Source: Acidobacteriota bacterium
Lineage (GTDB): Bacteria > Acidobacteriota > Polarisedimenticolia > J045
DNA: 19,497 nucleotides
Reading direction: 5' to 3'
NCBI GenBank assembly: GCA_020350085.1
Contig: CP070706.1
Span: 1,292,655-1,312,151 of the forward strand
A model generated the notes under the pieces. It did not search any database and had not been told where the DNA came from. It saw only the letters and a program-made list of their open reading frames with translations. Below are positions 1 to 8,287 of the stretch, piece after piece (within the stretch, counting starts at the first letter, position 1; every line of letters begins with the position of its first letter). The position numbers were made by a program, and so were the translations under genes.

Positions 1-2444
1 CGAGAAAGGTCGCGACGCTCGGCCGGATCGCGCGTCAGATCGTACAGCTCCTCTCGGGCCCGCTCGCCCTCACCACGGCGGATGTACTTCAACGCTCCGT
101 CCCACACAGCGACCAGCGGACGGCTGTCGAGGTCGATCGCTTCGGCCATCACCGGGTGATGCCCCTCGACGCGGCCCTCCCAGAGAGGCCGCAGTGAGGA
201 GCCCTGACCCAACTCCGTCCCGAGGCCGACGAGATCGAGCACCGTCGCCGGCAGATCGACGAGCGAGACCGGCTGGCTGACGACGAGTCCCTCGCCGATG
301 CGCCCCGGGGCGTAGACGATCAACGGCACGCGCGTGACTTCTTCGTACAGGGTGTCACCGTGGTCGAACTGCCCGCGCTCGAAGATCTCCTCACCGTGAT
401 CGGAGGTGACGATCACGATCGTCTGCTCGAGCAGCCCTACCTGCTCGAGCCAGCCCACGAGATCGCCCACGAGCGTGTCAGCCCAGGCGACCTGGCCGTC
501 GTAAAGATCGGAAAACGCCCGGATGTCCGACGTTGTCGGCGGGAACAGATCGACCTTGAACCGGTTGTAGTCGGATATCGGCACGCGCGCCGCCGGCCAC
601 GCGAGCCCCACGTGCTCGCGGTCCGCAAAGCGCGTCCGCAGCGGCTTCGGAGCGTGATACGGCTGATGGGTCGTGTAGGTGTGAACGAACAGAAACCATG
701 GCCCGCGACGGCCCGTCAATCTCAGCTCGGCGAGCGAGGCTTCGAGCGTTCCCGGCAGCGCGCCGCGCAGGTCGGAACGATACATCTGGAAGCCTTGATC
801 CAGACCGAAACGCGCGGAAACCCACCCGTTTTCGGTCACCGCGGCCGTGCGATAGCCCGCTTCGGCGAGCAGTTCCGCGAGCATCGTCTCGCGTCCCGAG
901 CCTCGGACAGCCAGCCGACGGTCCGGAAACAGATATCCACGCACTTGGGCCAGATCGGGCAGCACGCCGTGGGCCGCCGGTGTCAGTCCGGAAAGCATCG
1001 AGTAGTGCGAGGGAAGCGTCCAGTTCGAGGGCGCTTCCGCCCGCGAAAACCGAACGCCCGATGCAGCCAAGCGATCGAGCGTGGGCGAGGTCGCCCGCGG
1101 ATGACCGTAGCTGCCGAGCCGATCGGCCCGCAGCGTGTCGAGAGAGATCAGGAGCACGTTCGGCCGCGGATCGCGGGAGCGACCGACGACGGGCCCGACG
1201 CGGACCGGCTCCGAGAACGCCGCGCTGCGAGTGTCAGGCCCGACCAGCCAACCGAGCCAGCGGCGCCAGCGCGAGGCCGCGAGCAGCTCGAACGAGATCT
1301 CGCTCTCGATGCTCTCGCCCTCCCCACCCGGCGCGCCAGGAAGCTCGACGACGTGCGGCTCCCACCGCTCACCCCGCGGGTCGGGCGCGTGGATCACGTC
1401 GAGCAAGCGCGAGCCTGTGCCGGGTCCGGCCGTCACTGACACGCGGAAGCGCACCGCGCCGCTCGCAGGCACCCGGCAGGCGAACTCGACGCTGCTTCCG
1501 GCAGGAATCCTGCGCCGCAGGGGCGCGTCCTCTTCGAGGCCCCGCTGTTCGATCGCCACCCACCGTTCGACGGCCGGCGGGGTGACGGGCGCCGGCGGCT
1601 CGTCGAGCGCGCCCAGAGCGGCGAGCCGCTGGCGGTTCAGCGCGGCGAGTCTTTCTCGGGCCTGCTCAGCGTCGCGCGCGTCGCCGCGTCGCTCAGCGAT
1701 CCCCAGCGCCTGGTAGAACGCCTCCAGGTGCTTCGGGTTGCCTTCGGCGGCTCGACGCAAAGCGCTCCGGGCACGCAGCTCATCGCCTCGCGCGAGCCAC
1801 AGCAGACCGAGGTGGTAGTGCGCCGGCGCGTAGTTCACGCCGCGCTCGGCCGCTCGCTCCACGGATCGCTCCAAGAAAGCCTGCGCTCGCTGGCTGTCGC
1901 CCGCGAGCAGGGCGGCGTAGCCGACCACGTTCAGCAAGCGCGGATCGCCGCTGACGAGCGGCTCGAGCTCGGCGACCGCCTGCTCAGCCCGACCGAGCTG
2001 GGTCAGGAGCTTGGCCTGCTCGATCGCGAGCTCGACGTCCCGGGGATGCCGCTCGCGCGCTTGCTCCAGCCACCGTGCGGCGTCGCCCACCCGATCGGCC
2101 GCCTGCGCGAAGCGTGCCGCGGCCAACGTGAGCATGGGGGGGCCAGTGGTGGCCACCGGGGCCATCACCTCGGCAGCCTCCTCGGCCCGCTCGGGAAGAC
2201 GTGTGTAGGCCGCCGCCAGAAGCTGCCACGCCTCGGCACTCTTCGGCTCCGCGTCGCGCAACGCGGCCACGGCCAGATCGGGTCGTCCCTGCTCGATCCA
2301 CTGGCGCGCTCGGCCCAGGTCCGGTCCCCTGGCGCAGGAAACGAGCGAGCCATACGCAGCGATGACCACCGCAAGCGCCAAGCCGAGGGCGATCGCCCCG
2401 CCGGGTCGCTCGCTCGAAGAGGCGCGCCGTCCCGCTGCGCTCAT
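1..2444 (-). CDS. TPR-sulfatase lipoprotein, C-terminus cut by window edge
   Basis: Sulfatase/alkaline-phosphatase superfamily protein fused to an N-terminal TPR region; 814 codons are visible without a stop. It starts at ATG 2444, overlapping the prmA stop as ATGA. Residues 17-37 are a hydrophobic signal ending in the lipobox LVSC (Cys37), so a periplasmic lipoprotein is expected. Residues ~44-290 are Ala/Leu-rich helical repeats of TPR type, then a ~130-residue linker of beta character. The catalytic domain starts at N429 (NVLLISLDTLRADRLGSYG, metal ligand D436). Later metal ligands are D682/H683 (SDHGEE), and an ELYDLTRDPAERRDL tail lies near the cut. The position of the formylglycine Cys/Ser (C/S-x-P-x-R) reads T476-L-P-S-H, so this is not a canonical type I sulfatase; a Thr nucleophile, as in LtaS or phosphoethanolamine transferases, is possible. 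Substrate unknown. It sits last in the visible heat-shock operon. Confidence 0.88.
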   Translation of the reverse strand, partial: MSAAGRRASSSERPGGAIALGLALAVVIAAYGSLVSCARGPDLGRARQWIEQGRPDLAVAALRDAEPKSAEAWQLLAAAYTRLPERAEEAAEVMAPVATTGPPMLTLAAARFAQAADRVGDAARWLEQARERHPRDVELAIEQAKLLTQLGRAEQAVAELEPLVSGDPRLLNVVGYAALLAGDSQRAQAFLERSVERAAERGVNYAPAHYHLGLLWLARGDELRARSALRRAAEGNPKHLEAFYQALGIAERRGDARDAEQARERLAALNRQRLAALGALDEPPAPVTPPAVERWVAIEQRGLEEDAPLRRRIPAGSSVEFACRVPASGAVRFRVSVTAGPGTGSRLLDVIHAPDPRGERWEPHVVELPGAPGGEGESIESEISFELLAASRWRRWLGWLVGPDTRSAAFSEPVRVGPVVGRSRDPRPNVLLISLDTLRADRLGSYGHPRATSPTLDRLAASGVRFSRAEAPSNWTLPSHYSMLSGLTPAAHGVLPDLAQVRGYLFPDRRLAVRGSGRETMLAELLAEAGYRTAAVTENGWVSARFGLDQGFQMYRSDLRGALPGTLEASLAELRLTGRRGPWFLFVHTYTTHQPYHAPKPLRTRFADREHVGLAWPAARVPISDYNRFKVDLFPPTTSDIRAFSDLYDGQVAWADTLVGDLVGWLEQVGLLEQTIVIVTSDHGEEIFERGQFDHGDTLYEEVTRVPLIVYAPGRIGEGLVVSQPVSLVDLPATVLDLVGLGTELGQGSSLRPLWEGRVEGHHPVMAEAIDLDSRPLVAVWDGALKYIRRGEGERAREELYDLTRDPAERRDLS

Positions 2445-3367
2445 CTGCCTCGGACCTCGTCTCGTCGCAGCGCGAGCGCCGCCCAGTCGTTGCTTACGAG
2501 TTGCTCGATCGGACGGAATCCCGTCGCGGACCAGGCCTCGACGACCGCTGCAACGTCTGGCGGAGAGAATCCCGACACGATCGCCAGCCCACTCGGCGCA
2601 AGCCGCGACGCGAGTGCGGCCGCGCCGCGTACGAGTGCCGTGCGGTGGATGTTCGCCAGCACGAGCTGGAAGCGCGCGCCCGGGGCCAGCACGCCCCACG
2701 AGCCGACAACGACCTCCACACGATCGGCGACAGCATTGGCAGCCACGTTAGCGCGCGCGACCTCGATCACCGCCGGATCGTCGTCCAGAGCCAAAACCTT
2801 GCGCGCCCCTGCTCGCGCTGCGGCAATCGCCAGGATGCCCGAGCCTGTTCCGAGGTCGAGCACGGCCAGGGTCGCGCCGGGACGGAATGAGTACGCCAAG
2901 TGAGCATCGAGCAGCTGCAAGCAGAGGCGCGTTGTCTCGTGCTCTCCGGTACCGAACGCCCGGCCCCGAGGGATGAGGATCTCGATGCGGCCGTTCTCCT
3001 GCGCTCCCGCGCTCGCCTCGAGCGTTGCCGCGTGTGTGTCATCGACGATCGTGAAGCGGCCGGCCTGCAGCGGTCGGCGCGGTTGCAAGGACGCCTCGAG
3101 CCAGCCCGGGTCCTCATGTGCCGTCACGCCTCCGTTCGCTACGCAAAGGCCTTCGAGTCCAGCGAGCTCGTCGAGAGCGCTTTGCGCCTGTCGGCGCTGC
3201 TCGAACCAGCAGCGAAGCTCCAGCCGCTGGGGGCCCGCCGGGCGTGCTTCGGCCCCGAGGGCAGCGCAACGGTGCAGCAGACCGATGGCATCGTCCTCGA
3301 AGGCGGTCGGCAGCGAGACGCGCAGCCGGTACCAGCGCCCCGGCCAGCGTCTGTCAGGACTCGCCAC
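2441..3367 (-). CDS. prmA: Ribosomal protein L11 methyltransferase PrmA
   Basis: SAM-dependent methyltransferase that trimethylates ribosomal protein L11 in the cytoplasm. The C-terminal Rossmann domain shows the SAM loop VLDLGTGSGILAIAA, the acidic ALDDDP strand and the PrmA-type VLANI motif. Before it lies FGTGEHETTRLCLQLL, typical of PrmA. The N-terminal part (DPGWLEA) matches the L11-recognition domain. I place the start at GTG 3367, inside the dnaJ end, with AAGGA eight bases upstream. That gives 308 aa, close to the usual ~295. A longer reading from 3430 exists but its first 21 residues are only dnaJ in another frame. It follows dnaJ with a 14-nt overlap and precedes the sulfatase gene with an ATGA overlap. 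The dnaJ-prmA order is common in bacteria. Confidence 0.93.
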   Translation of the reverse strand: MASPDRRWPGRWYRLRVSLPTAFEDDAIGLLHRCAALGAEARPAGPQRLELRCWFEQRRQAQSALDELAGLEGLCVANGGVTAHEDPGWLEASLQPRRPLQAGRFTIVDDTHAATLEASAGAQENGRIEILIPRGRAFGTGEHETTRLCLQLLDAHLAYSFRPGATLAVLDLGTGSGILAIAAARAGARKVLALDDDPAVIEVARANVAANAVADRVEVVVGSWGVLAPGARFQLVLANIHRTALVRGAAALASRLAPSGLAIVSGFSPPDVAAVVEAWSATGFRPIEQLVSNDWAALALRRDEVRGR

Positions 3368-4526
3368 CGAAGATGTCCTTGACCTTGTCGAACAGGCCGC
3401 GGCCTTCGCTCGTTTTCGCCGACTCGGCATCCCGAGACCGTTCAGCTCGCAGGCGCGCCTGCTCGAGCTCGCGCAACGACTCCCACAGCTCGCGCTCTTG
3501 GCGCGGCAGCTTGCGTGGCGGGCGGGCGATCAGATGCACCAAGTGATCACCGCGTCCGTGCCGGCCAAGCAGCGGGATTCCCTCGCCGCGCAGCCTGATG
3601 ACCGTCCCTGGCTCGGTCCCGGCCTCGATCTCGACCGTCTTCTGTCCGTGGAGGGTCTGCACGTCCACGGACCCGCCTAGCACGAGCTCCGAAAAACCGA
3701 CTTGCACCTGGTCGTGGACGTCCGCGCCGTCTCGGTGAAACCGCTCGTGCGGGCGCACACCGATCTCGACGTACAGGTCGCCGGCTGGTCCGCCGCTGGC
3801 CCCGCCTTCGCCTCCGCCCTGAATCCGCACGTGCGTGCCGTTGTCCACGCCGGCCGGAACGCGCACCTTCACGGTGCGCTCGGCGTCGATCCGTCCCCGG
3901 CCTCTGCACTCCTCGCAGGGGTGACGGATCTCTTGCCCGCGGCCGCGGCACGCCGGGCAGGTGCGCGCGATCTGCATGAAGCCGTGTTGGTAAGCGACCC
4001 GGCCTTGACCGCCACACGTCGAGCAGGTGACCAGGCCCTGCTCCGCTGCCCCGGACCCGTGACAGCCAGGGCAGGTCTCCGATCGTGGGACCCGGATCTT
4101 CAGCTCCGTGCCGAACGCTGCCTCTTCGAAGCCGATCTCGAGCCGGTAGCGCAGGTCCGCGCCGCGCCGAGCCCGGGTCGCCGTGCGCGCTCGGCCGGCG
4201 GCCCCGCCGAAGAACTGGGCGAAGAGGTCTTCGAGGCCGCCGAAACCGAACGATCCGAACACGTCCTCGAAGACCGACGGATCGAATGCGACGCCGCCGT
4301 TGCCCAGACCGGCCTCGCCAAACCGATCGTATCGGGCGCGCTGCTGCGGGTCGCTGAGCACGGCGTACGCTTCGGAGAGCTCTTTGAACCGCTCCTCCGC
4401 GTCGGCTCGATCCGGATTGCGGTCGGGATGGAGTTCGAGCGCACGGCGACGATAGGCTTTTTTGACCTGATCGGCGCTCGCGTCGCGTTCGACACCGAGT
4501 ACGTTGTAGTAATCCTTGCCAGCCAC
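3354..4526 (-). CDS. dnaJ: Chaperone protein DnaJ (Hsp40)
   Basis: Co-chaperone that delivers unfolded clients to DnaK and stimulates its ATPase. 390 aa, full length for a type I DnaJ. J domain at residues 1-70 with the essential H33-P34-D35 motif; Gly/Phe-rich linker at ~70-112; four zinc-finger repeats CPGCHGSG (152), CSTCGGQG (168), CPACRGRG (190) and CEECRGRG (204), all eight cysteines present; then the C-terminal beta-sandwich substrate domains. The start is GTG at 4526 with only a weak purine stretch (GGGTAG) upstream. It is separated from dnaK by 160 bases, the largest gap in the operon, and overlaps prmA. Confidence 0.96.
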   Translation of the reverse strand: MAGKDYYNVLGVERDASADQVKKAYRRRALELHPDRNPDRADAEERFKELSEAYAVLSDPQQRARYDRFGEAGLGNGGVAFDPSVFEDVFGSFGFGGLEDLFAQFFGGAAGRARTATRARRGADLRYRLEIGFEEAAFGTELKIRVPRSETCPGCHGSGAAEQGLVTCSTCGGQGRVAYQHGFMQIARTCPACRGRGQEIRHPCEECRGRGRIDAERTVKVRVPAGVDNGTHVRIQGGGEGGASGGPAGDLYVEIGVRPHERFHRDGADVHDQVQVGFSELVLGGSVDVQTLHGQKTVEIEAGTEPGTVIRLRGEGIPLLGRHGRGDHLVHLIARPPRKLPRQERELWESLRELEQARLRAERSRDAESAKTSEGRGLFDKVKDIFGGES

Positions 4527-4686
4527 GTGTGTCTACCCGTCGCCTCGGCCGCGGAGAACGACCCACGATAACCGATCGCCCGGACAGCTCGCCGGGCGTC
4601 GAGGTAGCCTAGCCTGGATTCCCGGTGAAGTCCTCTTCGTGCGCAAAGCGGCCCGAAGAGAAGCTTGCGCGCGAGGCGTGGCGCCG
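4527..4686 (-). other. dnaK-dnaJ intergenic region with two inverted repeats
   Basis: This is the only sizeable gap in the chaperone operon. It contains two perfect 7-bp inverted repeats: CTCTTCG/CGAAGAG (4633-4639 with 4654-4660, 14-nt loop) and CGCCCGG/CCGGGCG (4577-4583 with 4592-4598, 8-nt loop). Neither is followed by a T-run on the minus strand, so they are not convincing intrinsic terminators. They could be attenuating or RNA-processing hairpins that set dnaK above dnaJ. I see no clear promoter for dnaJ and no CIRCE. Confidence 0.45.
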
Positions 4687-6516
4687 TCAGGAGACGCCCA
4701 GGCTGTTGGGGTCGTAAAGCGCGACCTCCGACATCATGCGAGCGATCTCGCCGAGCCGGTCGAGCGCCTGCTGGATCGTCTCCTGGTCCTCGCTGGCCAG
4801 CGCCGAGCGGCAGCTAGCGAACGCCTGCTTGATCTCCTGCGTCTGCTCGGCCGACAACAGCTGCGAGAATTCGTCGAACGTCTTCTGGTTGCTCTGCAGC
4901 AACCCCTCGAGTCGCGATCGCGTCCGCGCGGCAGCGACGCGGCGACGGTCCTGCTCGGCGAACATCTCGGCCTCGGCGATCCCCCGCTCGATCTCCTCGG
5001 GCGAGAGGCCCGACGTCGGCGTCACGACGACCTGCTGCTGCAGACCGCTGCTGAGATCCTTGGCCGAAACCGAAGCGATGCCGTTCGAGTCGATGTCGAA
5101 CGTCACCTCGATCTGCGGCGTTCCCCGCGGCGACGGAGGGATGCCGACCAGCTCGAAGCGTGCGAGGCTCTTGTTCGCGTCCGCGATCTCACGCTCGCCC
5201 TGCAGCACGTGGACCTCGACCTTGGTCTGATTATTGGCGGTGGTCGTAAAAACGCGGCTACGCCGGCATGGCACGGTCGCTCCGCGCTCGATCATCTTGA
5301 TGAAGCCGCCGTCGCGCGTCTCCACGCCGAGTGAGAGCGGCGTGACGTCGAGAAGAACGATCTCCTTGACGTCACCGCAGAGGATTCCAGCCTGAATCCC
5401 CGCCCCGAGGCCGACGACTTCGTCCGGATTGACGTAGCGGTTCGGATCGCGCTTGAAGATCTCCATCACCACCTGTTGCACCAGCGGCGTTCGGGTCTGT
5501 CCGCCCACCAAGAGGACGTCGGCAATCTGACCAGGATCGAGCCCCGCCATCTCAAGCGCTTCCTCGCAAGGTGTTCGGGTTCGCTCGACGAGGTCGCCCA
5601 CCAGCTGCTCGAAGGTATCCCTCGTGAGCGTCTTCTTCAGGTGGCTCGGACCCTTCGGGGTCGTCGCCAAGAATGGCAGCTGAATCTCGGTTTGCTTCTC
5701 CCGCGACAGCTCGCACTTGGCCTTCTCCGCCGCTTCTCTCAGGCGCTGGAGCGCGAGCAGATCCGCCATCGGATCGACCCCCGTGTCCTGCTTGAAGCTC
5801 GCGGCCAGCCACTGGATGATGCGCAGGTCGAAGTCTTCCCCGCCGAGGAAAGTGTCTCCGGCGGTCGCGAGCACCTCGAACACGCCTTGCGCCAGGCGCA
5901 GAATCGAGATGTCGAACGTCCCGCCGCCGAGGTCGTAGACGGCGATCACTTTCTCGACGGTCATCTGTCCGAGCTGACCGTAGGCCAGGCTGGCGGCCGT
6001 CGGCTCGTTGAGGACCCGCAGCACGTTCAAACCGGCGATCCTTCCTGCATCGCGCGTTGCCTGGCGCTGAGGATCGTCAAAGTAAGCAGGAACGGTGATG
6101 ACGGCGTCTTTGACGGCTTCACCCAAGTACTGCTCAGCGTTTTCCTTCAGGTGCGAGAGTATCGCGGCCGAGATCTCTTGAGGGCTCAGCACGCGCCCGC
6201 CCGCCTGCACTTGGGCGTCACCGTTGGGGGCGCTCACGATCTTGTACGGAGCGTGCTTGGCGACGCTGTCGACCAGCTCGTCGTCCCGCTTGCGCCCGAT
6301 CAGCCGCTTGATGCCGTAGAACGTCCCCTCGGGGTTGGTCGCCGCCTGGCGCTTGGCCAGTGCCCCGACGAGCCGCTCTCCGCGACGCGAGAAGGCAACG
6401 ATCGACGGCACGGTGTTACTGCCTTCTTTCGTGGGAATCACCACGGGGGTGTCGCCTTCCATCACGGCGACGACGGAGTTGGTGCTGCCGAGATCGATGC
6501 CCACGATGCGACTCAT
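4687..6516 (-). CDS. dnaK: Molecular chaperone DnaK (Hsp70)
   Basis: ATP-driven Hsp70 chaperone, cytoplasmic, working with DnaJ and GrpE from the same operon. The actin-like ATPase domain has phosphate-1 loop GIDLGSTNS (6-14), phosphate-2 DLGGGTFD (195-202) and VLLVGGQTRTP (~336-346). The GRKRDDELV region near residue 75 belongs to the Gram-negative-type N-terminal insertion. The linker and substrate-binding domain begin at LLDVTPLSLGVET and include FTTTANNQT and VHVLQGER. At 609 aa it is somewhat shorter than E. coli DnaK (638): the disordered tail and its acidic EEVD-like end are missing, and the protein ends DPNSLGVS. The ATG overlaps the grpE stop as ATGA and has a strong AGGAGAGGA site just upstream. 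Confidence 0.98.
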   Translation of the reverse strand: MSRIVGIDLGSTNSVVAVMEGDTPVVIPTKEGSNTVPSIVAFSRRGERLVGALAKRQAATNPEGTFYGIKRLIGRKRDDELVDSVAKHAPYKIVSAPNGDAQVQAGGRVLSPQEISAAILSHLKENAEQYLGEAVKDAVITVPAYFDDPQRQATRDAGRIAGLNVLRVLNEPTAASLAYGQLGQMTVEKVIAVYDLGGGTFDISILRLAQGVFEVLATAGDTFLGGEDFDLRIIQWLAASFKQDTGVDPMADLLALQRLREAAEKAKCELSREKQTEIQLPFLATTPKGPSHLKKTLTRDTFEQLVGDLVERTRTPCEEALEMAGLDPGQIADVLLVGGQTRTPLVQQVVMEIFKRDPNRYVNPDEVVGLGAGIQAGILCGDVKEIVLLDVTPLSLGVETRDGGFIKMIERGATVPCRRSRVFTTTANNQTKVEVHVLQGEREIADANKSLARFELVGIPPSPRGTPQIEVTFDIDSNGIASVSAKDLSSGLQQQVVVTPTSGLSPEEIERGIAEAEMFAEQDRRRVAAARTRSRLEGLLQSNQKTFDEFSQLLSAEQTQEIKQAFASCRSALASEDQETIQQALDRLGEIARMMSEVALYDPNSLGVS

Positions 6517-7118
6517 GATGTCCTCTCCTGATCGGTCTCCGAGCTGTCACTGGCCTGCACGCCCGTTTCCGCTTCCCCTGCCACGCGAACGAGCGCCGGT
6601 CGTACGAGCGTGCCGCCGAGCCTGTAACCGACGCGGATCACGTCGAGCACGGACCCTGCTTCGACGCTCTCGGTCGGCGAGACCTGCGCGGCTTCATGGA
6701 CGCGCGGATCGAACGGGATGTTTGCTTCCTCGATGCGCTCGAGTTCGTGCTCGCGAAAGACGTGCCACATCTGCCTCAGCGTGAGCCGCACCACCTCCTT
6801 GAGCGAGTCGGACTCCAGTCCCCGACGGACGCACATTTCGAGATCGTCCAAGGCCGGCAGGAGCTCGCGCAGGATGTCGCGGATCCCGGCGAGACGTCCC
6901 TCGGCCCGCGATCGCGACAAGCGCACGACGACCTCTTGCATCGTTTGGATCTCGGACTCTTTCCGACGGGGGGCTTCGTCGTTCGCCGCCTCGTGCTTCT
7001 CGCCGCGCTCCGGCAACGGGGGCGAGCAGGACGGCGACGATTCGGAGTCGGTCTCCTCGAGGCCGACGATCTCCAAGATCTCGATGCCTCCTTCCCTATC
7101 CCTCGTTCCTCCGTTCAC
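6513..7118 (-). CDS. grpE: Nucleotide exchange factor GrpE
   Basis: Releases ADP from DnaK to reset the chaperone cycle. 201 aa with the usual build: an acidic, disordered N-terminus (~1-55), a long dimerisation helix (~60-130), then the C-terminal beta domain that touches DnaK. The beta domain contains the family signature IPFDPRVHEAA, then SVLDVIRVGYRLGG and VRPALVRVAGE. The helical part is rather divergent and Arg-rich, but the position between hrcA and dnaK and the C-terminal motif make the call firm. The start is GTG 7118, overlapping the hrcA stop as GTGA; its own stop overlaps the dnaK ATG. Confidence 0.95.
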   Translation of the reverse strand: MNGGTRDREGGIEILEIVGLEETDSESSPSCSPPLPERGEKHEAANDEAPRRKESEIQTMQEVVVRLSRSRAEGRLAGIRDILRELLPALDDLEMCVRRGLESDSLKEVVRLTLRQMWHVFREHELERIEEANIPFDPRVHEAAQVSPTESVEAGSVLDVIRVGYRLGGTLVRPALVRVAGEAETGVQASDSSETDQERTS

Positions 7119-8206
7119 GAGTCTTCGTCTCCTCGCCGGGTGCGCTCGGCGTCAGTGTCCGCCAACACACGGCTCAGCGTGCGCGCGAAGTGATCGACCA
7201 GCGCCACGGCGCGCGCGTAAGCCATCCGTCGCGGGCCGACGACACCGACCAGGCCACGCATCTTGCGACCGGCACGGTATGGACTGGCGACAACCGAAAT
7301 CGGCGCCAGACCGGGGTCGTCGGCCTCCGAGCCAATAATGACCTTGACGCCCTGACTTCTCAGGCAGTCGTCGAGCAGCTTGAGCAGTCGTGTGCGCTCC
7401 TCGAGCGTTTCTAGCACCACCCGCAACCGAGCCAGGTCCCTGAACTCCGGCATCTGCAGCAGATGCGACGTGCCTTCGAGAATCAGCTCGCTGCCGTGTT
7501 CCGGAATCGCTCCTTCGAACAATCGCATCAGTGTCGCCAGCACGGGCCTGCCGAACTTCTCGAGCCACTCGCGATCGTGCCTGAGCGCGTCGATGATGCG
7601 CCTGTGCACCTCGGGCAGCGATAGCCCGAGAAAGTGATCTTTCAGATGGGAAGCGATGCGATCGAGTTGGGCCTGCGAGAGGTCCTCCTCGAGATCGATC
7701 ACGCGGTGAATCACCATTCCGGAGCGACTGACGAAGATCGCCACGACACGTCGCGCGCTGACGCGGACGAAGTCGGCGTGCTCGAGAATGGCTTGTTCCA
7801 CGTCCGGGGAGAGCACGATCCCCACCTGACCGGTCAGCTCGCCAATCATGCGCCCCGCGTGGGCCAGCATGTGATCCATCTGATGCGAGGACAGCAGGGC
7901 GTCCTCGATGCGCCTGACTTCGCGTTGCGAGATCCGCTGGCGCCTGGTCAGCACCTCGTCGACGAAATAGCGATAGCCTCTGTCGCTGGGCACGCGGCCC
8001 GCAGAAGTATGCGGCTGCGCGAGGAATCCGCGCTCGGTCAGCTCCGCCATCAGATTGCGAATGGTGGCTGCCGAAAGCTTTTCCGAGTGCAGACGCGACA
8101 CCCGGCGCGAGCTGACGGGTTCGCCCGTTCGGATGTGTTCCTCGACGATGATCCTTAGCGACTCGCAGGACCGTGGGTCCAGCGAACCGCTCTGCTTGTC
8201 CGGCAT
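7115..8206 (-). CDS. hrcA: Heat-inducible transcription repressor HrcA
   Basis: Repressor of class I heat-shock genes; elsewhere it binds the CIRCE inverted repeat and needs GroEL to stay active. 363 aa from ATG 8206, with AGGT nine bases upstream. The frame stays open to 8344, but that extension runs through the promoter and is Arg-rich, so I reject it. The N-terminal winged helix carries SAATIRNLMAELTERGFL followed by HTSAGRVPSDRGYRYFVD, the clearest HrcA signature. The C-terminal two-thirds match the GAF-like/dimerisation part (GQVGIVLSPD, IVVASPYRAG-like SVVASPYRAG, GLVGVVGPRRMAY). It is the first gene of the chaperone operon, so it should regulate its own transcript, although no CIRCE is visible upstream. 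Confidence 0.95.
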   Translation of the reverse strand: MPDKQSGSLDPRSCESLRIIVEEHIRTGEPVSSRRVSRLHSEKLSAATIRNLMAELTERGFLAQPHTSAGRVPSDRGYRYFVDEVLTRRQRISQREVRRIEDALLSSHQMDHMLAHAGRMIGELTGQVGIVLSPDVEQAILEHADFVRVSARRVVAIFVSRSGMVIHRVIDLEEDLSQAQLDRIASHLKDHFLGLSLPEVHRRIIDALRHDREWLEKFGRPVLATLMRLFEGAIPEHGSELILEGTSHLLQMPEFRDLARLRVVLETLEERTRLLKLLDDCLRSQGVKVIIGSEADDPGLAPISVVASPYRAGRKMRGLVGVVGPRRMAYARAVALVDHFARTLSRVLADTDAERTRRGDEDS

Positions 8207-8242
8207 CTTCGCTACCTGTGGTCGGTCCCTCTCGAAGCGAAA
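8207..8242 (-). promoter_or_regulatory. Possible leader hairpin next to the hrcA start codon
   Basis: On the minus strand TTCGCT (8241-8236) can pair with AGCGAA (8213-8208), extended by one T-G wobble, with a 22-nt loop that holds the AGGT ribosome-binding segment. The 3' arm directly abuts the ATG. A thermosensitive start-site hairpin is conceivable in a heat-shock leader, but the stem is short and this is inference from base pairing only. Confidence 0.3.
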
Positions 8243-8254
8243 CGGACCCTCTCG
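8223..8254 (-). repeat. Two 12-bp direct repeats, 20 bp apart, in the hrcA leader
   Basis: CGGTCCCTCTCG at 8223-8234 and CGGACCCTCTCG at 8243-8254 (plus-strand reading) differ at one base. Their start-to-start spacing is 20 bp, about two helical turns. They lie between the promoter and the hrcA start, where an operator would act. No protein is known to me that binds this sequence. Confidence 0.5.
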
Positions 8255-8287
8255 GCGCCGAGCGCACAAAGGCCGCTTCTCGTGGGA

